The position numbers and the translations under genes are program-made. The notes under the pieces were generated by a model. The model did not search any database, was not told where the DNA came from, and saw only the letters and a list, made by a program, of their open reading frames with translations. This document shows positions 15,926 through 26,050 of a stretch of DNA of 48,969 nt, in pieces; the first letter of the stretch is position 1, and each line of letters opens with the position of its first letter. Origin of the DNA: Polynucleobacter sp. UK-Kesae-W10 (GTDB taxonomy: Bacteria; Pseudomonadota; Gammaproteobacteria; Burkholderiales; Burkholderiaceae); NCBI RefSeq assembly GCF_018881575.1, contig NZ_JACVQB010000001.1, forward strand, positions 1-48,969, given 5' to 3'.

Positions 15926-16292
15926 TTTGGATGTCGCCTGATAAAGCCTTATGGATCGGACATTTGTTGGCAATCTCTATAAGGCGCTCTTTTTCTTCTG
16001 AGCTTAGTTTGCCTTCGAGCTGAATGGTGCGCGTAAAAATTTCTACATCGTTTGCGCGCTCAATATCCACCTTCACAATGGCATTGTCCAAATTGAGCGA
16101 CTTACGACCAGCATACATTTTTAAGGTCATGCTAGTACAGGCCGCCAATGCGGCTCCTAAGAATTCATGTGGAGTGGGGCCAGTCTCTGCCCCTCCATTG
16201 CTAACGTAGGCGTCCGATAATAAATGCAGATCGCCAATCGTTAACTTTTGCTGCAAAGCCCCAACACCAAACTGAGAAACAACTGTTTTCAT
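15903..16292 (-). CDS. OsmC/Ohr-family protein
   Basis: A 129-residue OsmC-fold protein. It has PTPHEFLGAALAACTSMTLKMYAGRK with the first active Cys, and IANKCPIHKAL with the second. In OsmC proteins this pair reduces organic hydroperoxides. The family also includes YhfA-type proteins of unknown role. Start choice: the ATG at 16292 (MKTVVSQFG) has GGAT eight bases upstream, while the in-frame ATG at 16304 has no ribosome binding site. Its 3' end overlaps the terminator of the convergent lipoprotein gene. A second, unrelated OsmC paralogue lies at 47480. Confidence 0.85.
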   Translation of the reverse strand: MKTVVSQFGVGALQQKLTIGDLHLLSDAYVSNGGAETGPTPHEFLGAALAACTSMTLKMYAGRKSLNLDNAIVKVDIERANDVEIFTRTIQLEGKLSSEEKERLIEIANKCPIHKALSGDIQIKTQLVN

Positions 16293-16356
16293 TTTTCTAT
16301 CCATTCTAAAAATATTGATCTAGCTAAATTCATTACTAAGCGAATGCTATACGCAT

Positions 16357-16746
16357 TCATTTTTTTACAATCGGCAAACCGGCATTTTTCCATGCAGTAA
16401 ACCCACCCTCAAGGTGGCAAACATGGGGAACACCCATCTTTTGCAATGTAGCCGTGGCCAAGGCTGATCGCCATGCGGAAGCACAATACAAAAGCAAACG
16501 CTTACCCTCGCCAAATACGGGTTTGAAATACGGACTTTCGGGATCTACCCAAAACTCCAACATACCTCGCGGCGCATGAAACGCGCCAGCAATCATGCCC
16601 TCGCGCTCTAACTCGCGCACATCACGGATATCGACCCACTGAACATTCGGATCAGACAACAGTAGCTGCGCCTCGCCAAGCGGAATGGTTTCAATATGCG
16701 CCATTGCATCGGCAATGAGGGCTTGATATCCAATCTTTAATTTCAC
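16357..16746 (-). CDS. Rhodanese-like sulfurtransferase
   Basis: A 129-residue single-domain rhodanese. It has QWVDIRDVRELEREGMIAGAFHAPRGMLEFW and the active-site loop YCASAWRSA, with catalytic Cys near residue 90. The end, HLEGGFTAWKNAGLP, is typical. It likely transfers sulfane sulfur in the cytosol. No start ATG is present upstream of the domain. The frame begins with TTG (16749) then GTG (16746). GGAG lies six bases before the GTG, so I use GTG. It is divergent from the antiporter gene. Confidence 0.88.
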   Translation of the reverse strand: MKLKIGYQALIADAMAHIETIPLGEAQLLLSDPNVQWVDIRDVRELEREGMIAGAFHAPRGMLEFWVDPESPYFKPVFGEGKRLLLYCASAWRSALATATLQKMGVPHVCHLEGGFTAWKNAGLPIVKK

Positions 16747-16804
16747 CAAAATCTCCTAAATCAACATTGCTTTTAATGACTCTTTGACCTGCTACCATTC
16801 TGTT

Positions 16805-18067
16805 ATGAACTTTACCCCTACAGAACTTGGCGCAAGTATTATTTTTGCAATTGCAGTGTTACATACCTTCTGTACAGGGTATTTTGAATCGCTGGCTAGA
16901 AAAAATCCAAGACATGCGGGTTTATGGCATCTATTGGGCGAGGTTGAGATTGTCTTTGGGTTTTGGGCAGCCATACTGATTATTTATATTTCTCTCACTG
17001 ACAATCTGAGTACAGCAAAAGATTTTCTCAATCATCGCAACTTTACTGAACCCCTATTCGTATTCGCCATCATGATCGTGGCGGGTAGTAAGCCTATTTT
17101 GTATTTTTCCACTCAACTCCTACATGCGCTTGCCAAAGGCCTGCAGTATGTATTGCGTACCGGCAGCGCACCGACGCTCTACTTTTTAACCCTGGGTATT
17201 ACTCCCTTACTTGGCTCATTGATTACAGAGCCTGCTGCGATGACCTTAGCAGCATTTTTGTTGCGTGACTTGGTATATCGCCATCGCCCATCCTCATTAG
17301 TTCTGTTTGGCACTCTGGGAGTATTGTTTGTCAATATCTCCATTGGCGGGACCCTTACAAACTTTGCGGCTCCACCGGTATTAATGGTTGCTTCTACTTG
17401 GGAGTGGAGCTCTGCATTTATGTTCTCCAACTTTGGACTTGAATCTTGTATTGCCATCTTCATCAACGCATTAGTAGCAACACTACTATTTAAAAATCAA
17501 TTACTGGAGCCCAGCAAGACCAATAAAGAGGTTCGCATACCCGCCGCTGTGATTGCGATGCATTTGCTGTTCTTATTCGGCGTGGTGTTTTTTGCGCACG
17601 ATCCAATCATCTTTATGTGGCTTCTTTTATTCTTCATTGGCTACACCACCGCATACCCCAAACATCAAAGCCCACTTATTCTGAAGGAGGCCTTATTAGT
17701 TGGCTTCTTCTTGGCTGGCTTGGTAGTCCTTGGCGCGCTGCAAGGGTGGTGGTTACAGCCCATACTGCAAATGATGAGTCCAACCGCTGTGTTTTATGGC
17801 AGTCTGGCGCTCACAGCCATTACCGACAACGCCGCTTTAACGTATTTAGGCTCACTAGTGACAGGCACTTCACTGGAATTTAAATTGGCTTTAGTGGGTG
17901 GTGCAGTTGCAGGTGGCGGGCTTACTGTCATTGCCAATGCACCTAACCCAGCGGGTATTGCGATTTTGAGACCCTACTTTCCAGGCAATGCGGTCTCCGC
18001 AATCTATCTATTTATTGCAGCTGTTCCGCCCACATTGATAGCGATTGCTGCCTATAGACTGATATAA
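16805..18067 (+). CDS. Putative Na+/H+ antiporter (Na_H_antiport_2 family)
   Basis: A 420-residue multi-pass membrane protein with about eleven hydrophobic segments. It has HAGLWHLLGEVEIVFGFWA, LGITPLLGSLITEPAAMTLAA, NISIGGTLTNFAAPPVLMVA and ITDNAALTYLGSLV near the C terminus. The broken-helix polar motifs fit the ion transporter superfamily, and the overall pattern fits the family annotated as putative Na+/H+ antiporters (PF07399). Function is by homology only. The ATG at 16805 (MNFTPTELGAS) is preferred over an in-frame ATG at 16784 because upstream residues are not hydrophobic or conserved. Stands alone, with miaB starting 67 bases downstream. Confidence 0.8.
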   Translation: MNFTPTELGASIIFAIAVLHTFCTGYFESLARKNPRHAGLWHLLGEVEIVFGFWAAILIIYISLTDNLSTAKDFLNHRNFTEPLFVFAIMIVAGSKPILYFSTQLLHALAKGLQYVLRTGSAPTLYFLTLGITPLLGSLITEPAAMTLAAFLLRDLVYRHRPSSLVLFGTLGVLFVNISIGGTLTNFAAPPVLMVASTWEWSSAFMFSNFGLESCIAIFINALVATLLFKNQLLEPSKTNKEVRIPAAVIAMHLLFLFGVVFFAHDPIIFMWLLLFFIGYTTAYPKHQSPLILKEALLVGFFLAGLVVLGALQGWWLQPILQMMSPTAVFYGSLALTAITDNAALTYLGSLVTGTSLEFKLALVGGAVAGGGLTVIANAPNPAGIAILRPYFPGNAVSAIYLFIAAVPPTLIAIAAYRLI

Positions 18068-18134
18068 GGCTTGCTAAAACGTTCTAGCAGTAAAATCTGA
18101 GCTTCGCCCCCAGCTATAAACCTGAGAACGGCAT

Positions 18135-19481
18135 ATGAAAAAGCTCTATATCAAAACCTTTGGCTGTCAAATGAACGAGTATGACTCGGGCAAGATGGCA
18201 GACCTCCTCCATGCCGATGAGGGCATGGTCATGACTGACACCCCTGAAGATGCAGATGTTGTTTTACTCAACACCTGCTCTATTCGTGAAAAAGCCGAGG
18301 ACAAAGTCTTTTCTGATTTGGGTCGCTTGCGTGAGCTGAAAAAAACCAAGCCGGATCTCCTGATTGGCGTTGGTGGCTGCGTGGCCAGCCAAGAAGGTCA
18401 ACAAATTGTCAGTCGCGCACCTTATGTCGATGTTGTATTTGGCCCCCAAACTTTGCATCGCTTAAGTGATCTCATTGCAAAGCGTCGCCAGACGGGTATC
18501 TCGCAGGTCGATATCTCCTTTCCAGAAATCGAAAAATTTGATCATCTCCCAGCATCGCGCCAAACCCGCGGATCCGCTTATGTCTCCATCATGGAAGGCT
18601 GCTCAAAATATTGCAGTTATTGTGTTGTGCCCTACACCCGTGGCGAGGAAGTATCCCGACCTTTTGATGATGTTCTAACCGAAGTAGCTAGTCTTGCCAG
18701 TAAAGGTGTTCAAGAAATCGTATTGCTCGGACAAAATGTGAATGCCTACTTAGGTAAGATGGGTGATACAGAAGAGATTGCTGACTTTGCTTTACTGATT
18801 GAATATATTGCCGAGATTCCGGGCGTGGAACGCATTCGCTTTACTACCAGCCATCCAAAAGAATTTACACAACGTTTGATCGATGTGTATGCCAAGGTAC
18901 CAAAGCTGGTAAGCCACCTTCACCTGCCCGTGCAGCACGGCTCTGACGCCATGCTATCGGCCATGAAGCGCGGCTATACCGCACTTGAGTACAAAAGCAT
19001 TATTCGCAAAATGCGGGCCGTTCGACCAGATCTCACCTTATCGAGCGATTTCATCGTCGGCTTTCCCGGCGAAACAGATGCAGACTTTGAGAAATTATTA
19101 AAAATGGTGCGAGAGCTAGAGTTTGATAACAGCTTTTGCTTTATCTTTAGTCCGCGCCCAGGCACACCTGCCGCCAATTTGACTGACGATACGCCCTATG
19201 AAGTCAAACTCAAGCGCCTGCAGACCTTGCTGGGAGTGATTGAAGAGCAAGCCAATCAAATCAGTCAAAAGATGCTGGGTAATACTGAGAAAGTATTGAT
19301 CGAGGGACTTGCAAAAGATGGGGTGAACTTGCAAGGTCGTGCTGAAAACAATCGCGTTGTGCACTTCACGCCACCCAATCAAGACCTTGATTCACTAATT
19401 GGTCAGATGGCAGACATTCGCATCACTGAAGTTCTTAATTACACCCTAAGAGGTGAGCTGGTAAATCGTCATGCAAATTAA
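18135..19481 (+). CDS. miaB: tRNA-2-methylthio-N6-dimethylallyladenosine synthase MiaB
   Basis: A 448-residue radical-SAM methylthiotransferase that adds the 2-methylthio group to i6A37 of tRNAs reading UNN codons. The N-terminal UPF0004 domain carries Cys11, Cys48 and Cys82 for the auxiliary iron-sulfur cluster. The radical-SAM triad CSKYCSYC supplies Cys156, Cys160 and Cys163. A C-terminal TRAM domain follows (about 380-445). The downstream gene ybeY overlaps it by 11 bases. In most proteobacteria phoH/ybeZ sits between these two genes, and it is missing here. Confidence 0.97.
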   Translation: MKKLYIKTFGCQMNEYDSGKMADLLHADEGMVMTDTPEDADVVLLNTCSIREKAEDKVFSDLGRLRELKKTKPDLLIGVGGCVASQEGQQIVSRAPYVDVVFGPQTLHRLSDLIAKRRQTGISQVDISFPEIEKFDHLPASRQTRGSAYVSIMEGCSKYCSYCVVPYTRGEEVSRPFDDVLTEVASLASKGVQEIVLLGQNVNAYLGKMGDTEEIADFALLIEYIAEIPGVERIRFTTSHPKEFTQRLIDVYAKVPKLVSHLHLPVQHGSDAMLSAMKRGYTALEYKSIIRKMRAVRPDLTLSSDFIVGFPGETDADFEKLLKMVRELEFDNSFCFIFSPRPGTPAANLTDDTPYEVKLKRLQTLLGVIEEQANQISQKMLGNTEKVLIEGLAKDGVNLQGRAENNRVVHFTPPNQDLDSLIGQMADIRITEVLNYTLRGELVNRHAN

Positions 19482-19953
19482 ATCGAAACTTGGCAGTGCC
19501 AAACTGGCTATCGATATTCAATACGCCAGCCCAGCAATTGAGGCGACGCTCTCCACAGCAGCCTCATCTGCCTTAATGAAAAAGTGGCTTAAGGCTAGCA
19601 TTAACTCTAGCGGATTAATCACCCTGCGTTTTGTGAATGCCGCAGAAGGAAAAAAATTAAACCTCGCTTTTCGCAAGAAAAATTACGCTACCAATGTTTT
19701 GACCTTTCCCTACGAGCAGGACAAATATCATGTCGTTGCGGATATTATTTTTTGCCTACCGATTCTGCAAAAAGAGGCAAAAGCGCAAGGCAAGTCCTTA
19801 AAAGCGCATTTAGCTCATCTCGTCGTTCATGGCTGCCTACATGCTCAGGGCTACGATCATGAAGTAGATAAAGAGGCAAAGAAAATGGAAGCGCTAGAAA
19901 TTAGCCTCTTGAAAAAACTAGGCTTTACTAACCCCTACCTCCCTACAAACTGA
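19471..19953 (+). CDS. ybeY: Endoribonuclease / rRNA maturation factor YbeY
   Basis: A 160-residue UPF0054 metalloprotein involved in 16S rRNA 3'-end maturation and ribosome quality control. The zinc site HxxxHxxxxxH is H120-GCL-H124-AQGYD-H130. Upstream are [16 protein letters not shown] and [13 protein letters not shown], typical of the family. It overlaps miaB by 11 bases, so translation is probably coupled. corC follows after 33 bases. Confidence 0.95.
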   Translation: MQIKSKLGSAKLAIDIQYASPAIEATLSTAASSALMKKWLKASINSSGLITLRFVNAAEGKKLNLAFRKKNYATNVLTFPYEQDKYHVVADIIFCLPILQKEAKAQGKSLKAHLAHLVVHGCLHAQGYDHEVDKEAKKMEALEISLLKKLGFTNPYLPTN

Positions 19954-19986
19954 GCCCCTGACATATTTCTACGCTATTCTTGCAAC

Positions 19987-20826
19987 ATGCCTGACCCCAA
20001 TAAATCTCTTTTAGATCGTTTAGCTGAATTTTTATCACCTCAGCCAACGAGCCCCGCCGAACGCCGCCAAGAACTCATCGATACCCTGCGCGAAGCCCAG
20101 TCTGAAGGCTTAATTGATGCTGATGCGCTGTCGATGATTGAAGGCGTCTTTCAGGTAGGTCAACTTTGCGCTCGTGATATTTTGGTGCCACGTGCTCAGA
20201 TCGATTGGATTGATATCACCCTTCCGCTTGCGGAAATTGTGAAGACTGTGATTGAGGCGGCTCACTCTCGTTTTCCTGTATTTGAAGGTACGCGCGATAA
20301 CGTCATCGGAATTCTATTAGCAAAAGACTTGTTGCGTCATTCCACCGAAAAGGATTTTCAAGTCCGAGATTGGCTGCGGCCAGCCGTATTTATTCCTGAA
20401 TCAAAACGCTTGAGTGTTCTGTTGCGCGACTTTAAAGATAATCGCAATCACCTTGCGGTAGTGGTCGACGAATACAGCGGCATAGCCGGGATCATCACGA
20501 TTGAAGATGTCCTTGAGCAAATTGTTGGCGACATCGAAGATGAGCATGATATTGACGAAGAAGCAGATAACATCATCTCTCTGGACAACGGTGATGTTCG
20601 CGTCAAAGGTATTACCGAGCTCGATCAATTCAATGAAGCCTTAGGTACGCAGTTCGCAATAGATGATATTGAAACCGTTGCCGGCTTAGTCATTCAACAC
20701 TTGGGGCGTGTGCCCAAGATGGGTGAATTGATTGAAATCGACGGCATTGAATTTGAGGTGCAACGAGCTGACCCACGGCAAGTTCACATTTTGCTTGCGC
20801 GGCAAATACCCAAAAAATCCGACTAA
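19987..20826 (+). CDS. corC: HlyC/CorC-family CBS-domain protein (YbeX/CorC)
   Basis: A 279-residue protein with two CBS domains (about residues 60-180, including VPRAQIDWIDITLPLAEIV and HLAVVVDEYSGIAGIITIEDVLEQIVGDIEDE) and a C-terminal CorC_HlyC domain (about 190-275). It lacks the DUF21 membrane domain, as YbeX does. It is linked to Mg2+/Co2+ homeostasis and ribosome biogenesis. The gene order ybeY-corC-lnt is the conserved proteobacterial one. lnt begins 8 bases after its stop. Confidence 0.94.
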   Translation: MPDPNKSLLDRLAEFLSPQPTSPAERRQELIDTLREAQSEGLIDADALSMIEGVFQVGQLCARDILVPRAQIDWIDITLPLAEIVKTVIEAAHSRFPVFEGTRDNVIGILLAKDLLRHSTEKDFQVRDWLRPAVFIPESKRLSVLLRDFKDNRNHLAVVVDEYSGIAGIITIEDVLEQIVGDIEDEHDIDEEADNIISLDNGDVRVKGITELDQFNEALGTQFAIDDIETVAGLVIQHLGRVPKMGELIEIDGIEFEVQRADPRQVHILLARQIPKKSD

Positions 20827-20834
20827 GGATCCCC

Positions 20835-22367
20835 TTGGTCAAAAAGCCTCCCTTCTCATCGGAAAAGCGTCAACGTGCATTAGCACTCTCGGGATTATTG
20901 ATCTTAGGTGCGTTGCTTGCTGGTGTAACTGAATTGCCTTATGGTGGCTGGATTCAGATTCCGATTCTGAGTCTGATCTGGTGGCATCTAGATCGCACAA
21001 CAACCCACACTTGCAAAAGTTATTTTCAATCGGGTTTGATTTTTGGCCTTGGCTATTTTGTGATTGGGTTGTGGTGGCTCTACATTAGCCTGCATGATGT
21101 TGGCGGCATGAATAGCATTCTTTCTTGCGCGGCCGTATTTCTACTATCCACCTATATGGCACTGTATTTCTCGATAGCCACAATGGCCATTCCGTATTTC
21201 AAAAAAAGTGTGGTGACGGGATTGCTCTTAGCTGCTAGCTGGGTAGCTATGGAATTTCTGCGCGGCTATCTCTTTACTGGCTTCCCTTGGATGGGCTTAG
21301 CAGAAGGTCAAATCAATGGTCCGTTCGCAGCTCTTGCTCCCTTATTGGGTGGTCTAGCCTGCACCTTTTTGACCATTTGGATTTCCTGGGAGCTCTTACA
21401 GCTATCCAAGCGTCCCATTGTCAGCGCAAGCCTTGTCATCGGCAGCATTCTGATTGCACAGCTGGCAGGATTACTACACTTTACCCAAGCACTTGGACAA
21501 CCTATTACTGTTCGTATCATCCAAGGAAACTTTGAGCAGAGTCTCAAATTCAATCCTTCTGCGATTGCCAAACAGATTGATTTTTATGCTACTGAAATTA
21601 CTAAGGCACCGGCCGAGCTCATTGTCATTCCTGAAACTGCCTTCCCTTGGCCACAAAGTAATCTTCCTGCAGGCCTCATCAATTACCTGCAAAGTTTTGT
21701 CAATGCGAGCGCTAGCAATGTCTTACTTGGTGTAATCGGTGAAGCTGCCAACCAGCGCAATATTCAATACACTAATCGAGCTCTAGGCCTTTCTCCTAAA
21801 GGCTCTACTTACCAGTACGATAAATCCCACTTAGTGCCATTTGGTGAATTTATTCCACCGGGTTTTCATTGGTTCGTGAATGCCTTTCAAGTTCCGCTCA
21901 GTGATTTTGCGCGCGGCGATACCGCTCAAACACCATTCAAAATTGATCTTCAAGATCAAACCTCTATTTACGCAGCGATCACGATTTGCTACGAGGATGT
22001 CTTTGGCGGAGAATTGGCTGCACGCATTAGAGATAGCAAACCAGAAGTCAATCTACTGATCAATATGACTAATCTCGCCTGGTTTGGGCAATCGCAAGCG
22101 CCTTCCCAACAGTTGCGCCTCTCGCAACTTCGCTCATTGGAAACTGGCCTACCTGCCTTACGCGCAACCAATACCGGCATTACCGCAGTGCTTGGCCCGG
22201 ACGGCAAGGTACTGCAATCCCTCCCTGAGTTCACCCAGGCTACCCTGAGCACCCAAGTACAGGCGTATTCCGGAAAAACGCCTTATGTGATCTGGGGCAA
22301 TTTCCCTATTTTGAGTATTTCTTGCTTACTCTTGATCTGGGGCCTGATTCGCCGCAGACGTTTTTAG
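20835..22367 (+). CDS. lnt: Apolipoprotein N-acyltransferase
   Basis: A 510-residue inner-membrane enzyme that adds the third acyl chain to lipoproteins. Six or so N-terminal membrane segments (about 15-210) precede a nitrilase-fold domain (about 225-480). Its catalytic Glu lies in IVIPETAFPW, Lys in YDKSHLVPFGEF, and Cys in TICYEDVFGGE. A final membrane helix follows. The start codon appears to be TTG (20835), six bases after AAGGAT, and no ATG precedes the first membrane helix. The small lipoprotein at 15570 would be among its substrates. Confidence 0.95.
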   Translation: MVKKPPFSSEKRQRALALSGLLILGALLAGVTELPYGGWIQIPILSLIWWHLDRTTTHTCKSYFQSGLIFGLGYFVIGLWWLYISLHDVGGMNSILSCAAVFLLSTYMALYFSIATMAIPYFKKSVVTGLLLAASWVAMEFLRGYLFTGFPWMGLAEGQINGPFAALAPLLGGLACTFLTIWISWELLQLSKRPIVSASLVIGSILIAQLAGLLHFTQALGQPITVRIIQGNFEQSLKFNPSAIAKQIDFYATEITKAPAELIVIPETAFPWPQSNLPAGLINYLQSFVNASASNVLLGVIGEAANQRNIQYTNRALGLSPKGSTYQYDKSHLVPFGEFIPPGFHWFVNAFQVPLSDFARGDTAQTPFKIDLQDQTSIYAAITICYEDVFGGELAARIRDSKPEVNLLINMTNLAWFGQSQAPSQQLRLSQLRSLETGLPALRATNTGITAVLGPDGKVLQSLPEFTQATLSTQVQAYSGKTPYVIWGNFPILSISCLLLIWGLIRRRRF

Positions 22368-22374
22368 TCATTTT

Positions 22375-22405
22375 TTGACTCCAAACCGGGCTAGCCATGT
22401 AAAAT
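22375..22405 (+). promoter_or_regulatory. Candidate promoter of glyQ-glyS
   Basis: TTGACT (22375-22380) is followed after 17 bases by TGTAAA (22398-22403), or after 19 bases by TAAAAT (22400-22405). It lies just past the lnt stop, about 25-50 bases ahead of glyQ. The -35 is good and the -10 is modest. Confidence 0.45.
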
Positions 22406-22427
22406 CAAAGGCTTAGCCAGGTTAATC

Positions 22428-23312
22428 ATGCTTACTTTTCAGCAAATCATTCTCAAACTTCAAGATTATTGGGACCAACAAGGTTGTGCCCTATTGCAAC
22501 CCATTGACCTCGAGGTAGGTGCAGGCACGTCACACACGGCCACCTTCCTGCGTGCGATTGGACCCGAGCCCTGGAAGGCGGCCTATGTGCAGCCTTCTCG
22601 CAGACCAAAAGATGGTCGCTATGGTGAGAACCCAAATCGCTTGCAACACTATTACCAATATCAAGTGGTTCTCAAGCCCGCGCCAGAAAATATTCTGGAG
22701 CTCTATTTAGGATCCTTGGCCGCTCTAGGTCTCGATCTGAAAGAAAATGACATTCGCTTTGTGGAAGATGATTGGGAAAACCCAACCCTCGGAGCCTGGG
22801 GCCTGGGATGGGAAGTTTGGCTCAATGGCATGGAAGTGACGCAATTTACCTACTTCCAACAAGTGGGCGGCTTAGACTGCAAACCAGTTTTAGGAGAGAT
22901 CACCTACGGTATTGAGCGCTTGGCAATGTACATTCAAAATTGCTCCAATGTCTATGACTTAGTTTGGGCTGATGGTATTTCGTATGGCGATGTCTATCAC
23001 CAAAATGAAGTTGAGCAATCTTGTTATAACTTTGAGCACTCCAATACAGACCTTCTCTTTGCAAACTTCACTAACTATGAAAGTGAAGCAAAACGCTTAA
23101 TGGAAGTACCACTAGCACTGCCTGCTTATGAAATGGTCCTGAAGGCAGCACATACGTTTAACCTCTTAGATGCCCGTGGCGCTATCTCCGTAACAGAGCG
23201 TGCAGCCTATATTGGTCGCATCCGCAACCTATCCCGCGCAGTTGCTCAGGCCTACTTTGAATCCCGAGAGAAGTTGGGCTTCCCTATGTGCCAACGCCAA
23301 GCTAAAGCCTAA
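22428..23312 (+). CDS. glyQ: Glycyl-tRNA synthetase alpha subunit
   Basis: A 294-residue catalytic subunit of the heterotetrameric bacterial glycyl-tRNA synthetase. It starts [33 protein letters not shown] and has [24 protein letters not shown] (class II motif 2) and [22 protein letters not shown] (motif 3). It is paired with glyS 23 bases downstream and has normal length. Confidence 0.98.
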   Translation: MLTFQQIILKLQDYWDQQGCALLQPIDLEVGAGTSHTATFLRAIGPEPWKAAYVQPSRRPKDGRYGENPNRLQHYYQYQVVLKPAPENILELYLGSLAALGLDLKENDIRFVEDDWENPTLGAWGLGWEVWLNGMEVTQFTYFQQVGGLDCKPVLGEITYGIERLAMYIQNCSNVYDLVWADGISYGDVYHQNEVEQSCYNFEHSNTDLLFANFTNYESEAKRLMEVPLALPAYEMVLKAAHTFNLLDARGAISVTERAAYIGRIRNLSRAVAQAYFESREKLGFPMCQRQAKA

Positions 23313-23335
23313 GACCAGAACAGCGCAAGTTAAAT

Positions 23336-25474
23336 ATGAGTACAACCAATTCATCTTCTCAATCTGCAAATTTATTGATTGAAGTATTTACAGAAGAGCT
23401 TCCACCAAAATCACTGCGTCGCCTGGGTGACGCCTTTAGTGAAGGTATTTTTGCCAGCCTCAAAGCTGCCAAGCTGACGACAGACTCATCCTCCGTCACC
23501 AGCTTTGCGACACCACGTCGCCTGGCGGTTCAAGTGAGTAACGTGCTTGCTCAAGCGCCCGACTATCCAGTAAGAGAAAAACTGTTGCCCACCAGCATTG
23601 CCTTCGATGCCGGTGGCAATGCAACTCCACCTTTACTGAAAAAATTAGCGGCGCTGGGCTATGCAGACGTCGATTTATCCACCTTAGAAAAAGCAGGTGA
23701 AGGTAAGAACGAAGCCCTCTACCTCAATGCCATTGCTAAAGGTGCAGTGCTGGAGTCCACCGCACAAACAGCGCTCGAGCAAACGCTTAATAAGCTACCG
23801 ATTGCAAAAATGATGCACTACCAAGTGCAGCAGAAAGATGGTCAATTGGCCGACGTTCAATTTGCACGTCCTGCACATCGCATCATCGCATTGCATGGCA
23901 ATACAGTCCTCAATATCAGCGCCTTGGGAATACATGCTGGCAACCAAACTGAGGGGCATCGCTTCTTAGCCCCTGGAACCCTAGCAGTAAGCGCAGCAGA
24001 TCAATATGAAAATGTGCTCCAAAACCAAGCCAAGGTTATCCCAAACTTCAACCAGCGCCGCGCACAGATTGAAGCCGCCCTATTAAAAGCCGCTGGTGAC
24101 GATCTAGTGTTAATGCCAGATAGCTTGCTAGATGAAGTAACTGCTTTAGTGGAATGGCCAGCAATTTATGAATGCCATTTTGATCAAGAGTTCTTAGAGG
24201 TGCCTCAAGAATGCTTGATTTTGACCATGCAAACCAATCAAAAATACTTTGCTTTAACTGACAAGCAAGGCAAATTGCGCAATCGCTTCCTGATTGTGTC
24301 TAATATTGAAACTGCTACTCCAAACGCCATCATCTCTGGTAATGAGCGAGTGGTACGCCCTCGCCTCTCTGATGCTCGCTTCTTCTTCCAACAAGATCAA
24401 AAGCGCACCTTAGTTTCTCGGGTAGCGGACTTAGGTAAAGTGGTTTATCACAACCAACTGGGTAATCAATTAGATCGCACGAAACGTGTTCAGGGTATCG
24501 CCACTGCAATTGCTGAAGCGCTCCAAGCCGATACCTCTTTAGCAAGCCATGCTGCAGAGATCGCTAAGACCGACTTACTCACTGATATGGTTGGGGAATT
24601 TCCAGAGCTGCAAGGCATCATGGGGCGCTACTACGCCACCCATGATGGGGAACACGCTGAAGTGGCTGCTGCCTGTAGCGAGCACTACATGCCAAGATTT
24701 GCTGGCGATGCGCTCCCACAAACCCAAACTGGCACGATCTTGGCAATAGCCGATAAGCTAGAGACACTCGTTGGCATTTGGGGCGTAGGCCTTGCTCCAA
24801 CGGGCGATAAAGACCCATATGCATTACGCCGCCACGCTCTTGGTATTTGCCGTCTATTGTTAGAAAAAAATCTTTCTTTGAGTCTGCCGGAGCTGATCGA
24901 AATTGCTCGTAAACAATTTCCGCAAGCAGATGTTCAAGAAAAGGCCAAAGCTGCCGATATATACGAATTCATCATCGACCGCTTGCGTGCCTATTTGCGA
25001 GATCAGTCGGTTGGTGGAAAACCGTTCACAAGTGCTGAGATTGATGCTGTTTTGAGTCAGTCTCCCGCACAAATTAATGATCTCATCGAACGCTTGAGCG
25101 CCTTGCGTCAATTCAATGCACTTGAGCAAGCGCCGCAACTGGCTGCAGCGAATAAGCGCATCAGTAATATTCTGAAGAAAACCACAACTACTATCCCAGC
25201 AGCTTGCTCAAACAAATTACTCCAAATCCCGGCAGAAATTGCAGTACATCAAGCCTTAGAAGCGGCCGCTCCTGCATTGACCGCCGCTTATGAAAAGCGC
25301 CAGTTTGTGGAAGTGTTAAAAGCGCTTGTCACCCTGAGCGGCCCTATAGATCAGTTCTTTGCTGATGTCATGGTGATGGACCCTAATCCGGAGTTACGCG
25401 ATAACCGCCTAGCTCTCCTGCAACAACTTCACCAGAAAATGAATCTCGTTGCCGATCTCGGCAAATTAGCATGA
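23336..25474 (+). CDS. glyS: Glycyl-tRNA synthetase beta subunit
   Basis: A 712-residue beta subunit required for tRNA-Gly recognition. It starts with LLIEVFTEELPPKSL and has TPRRLAV and GDKDPYALRRHALGICRLL, the last in the HD-like region. A DALR-type anticodon-binding domain lies at the C terminus (about 600-700). Its stop overlaps the gmhB start by four bases (ATGA), so the two are translationally coupled. Confidence 0.98.
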   Translation: MSTTNSSSQSANLLIEVFTEELPPKSLRRLGDAFSEGIFASLKAAKLTTDSSSVTSFATPRRLAVQVSNVLAQAPDYPVREKLLPTSIAFDAGGNATPPLLKKLAALGYADVDLSTLEKAGEGKNEALYLNAIAKGAVLESTAQTALEQTLNKLPIAKMMHYQVQQKDGQLADVQFARPAHRIIALHGNTVLNISALGIHAGNQTEGHRFLAPGTLAVSAADQYENVLQNQAKVIPNFNQRRAQIEAALLKAAGDDLVLMPDSLLDEVTALVEWPAIYECHFDQEFLEVPQECLILTMQTNQKYFALTDKQGKLRNRFLIVSNIETATPNAIISGNERVVRPRLSDARFFFQQDQKRTLVSRVADLGKVVYHNQLGNQLDRTKRVQGIATAIAEALQADTSLASHAAEIAKTDLLTDMVGEFPELQGIMGRYYATHDGEHAEVAAACSEHYMPRFAGDALPQTQTGTILAIADKLETLVGIWGVGLAPTGDKDPYALRRHALGICRLLLEKNLSLSLPELIEIARKQFPQADVQEKAKAADIYEFIIDRLRAYLRDQSVGGKPFTSAEIDAVLSQSPAQINDLIERLSALRQFNALEQAPQLAAANKRISNILKKTTTTIPAACSNKLLQIPAEIAVHQALEAAAPALTAAYEKRQFVEVLKALVTLSGPIDQFFADVMVMDPNPELRDNRLALLQQLHQKMNLVADLGKLA

Positions 25475-26043
25475 GCAATAGCTCTTCTAAACTCATTATT
25501 CTCGATCGCGATGGTGTGATCAATGAAGATCGCGATGATTATGTGAAGTCTGTAGATGAATGGGTACCTCTACCCGGAAGTCTAGAAGCGATTGCCTTAC
25601 TCAATCAAGCGGGATATCAGATTGCGATTGCTACCAATCAGTCAGGATTGGCTAGAGGCTACTTCACCATCAATGACTTAGATGCAATGCATAGCAAAAT
25701 GGAGCAATTGCTCAAACCATTGGGCGGTCATATCGATAGTATTTTTTACTGCCCCCATGTAGATGCGCATGCTTGTGATTGCCGTAAACCAGCTCCCGGC
25801 CTCATGAAAGAAATTGCATTGCGCTACCAACGAGCCAATAGCACTCAACCACTCTTGGGCGTACCGATTGTTGGCGATTCATTACGAGATTTACAAGCCG
25901 GGATTGCGCTGGGAGCCGCGCCTCATCTGGTTCTCACCGGCAAAGGTCAAAAAACTTTGGCCAAAGGGGATTTGCCAGAGGGCACCCAAATTCATGCTGA
26001 CCTTCTCGCTTTTGCAACTACACTGCTAAAAAACCAAGCCTAA
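25471..26043 (+). CDS. gmhB: D-glycero-beta-D-manno-heptose 1,7-bisphosphate 7-phosphatase
   Basis: A 190-residue HAD phosphatase for the LPS inner-core heptose precursor. The HAD nucleophile motif ILDRDGVINED gives Asp12 and Asp14. ATNQSGLARGYF is the substrate loop. The structural zinc loop CPHVDAHACDCRKPAPG has three cysteines and a histidine, typical of GmhB and HisB-N. VGDSLRDLQAG is HAD motif III. ATGA overlap with glyS upstream; plsC follows after 7 bases. Confidence 0.95.
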   Translation: MSNSSSKLIILDRDGVINEDRDDYVKSVDEWVPLPGSLEAIALLNQAGYQIAIATNQSGLARGYFTINDLDAMHSKMEQLLKPLGGHIDSIFYCPHVDAHACDCRKPAPGLMKEIALRYQRANSTQPLLGVPIVGDSLRDLQAGIALGAAPHLVLTGKGQKTLAKGDLPEGTQIHADLLAFATTLLKNQA

Positions 26044-26050
26044 GGCAATT

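Noticed and set aside
22375..22427. T-box or glycine riboswitch ahead of glyQ
   Set aside because: Only 60 bases lie between lnt and glyQ, which is too short for either.
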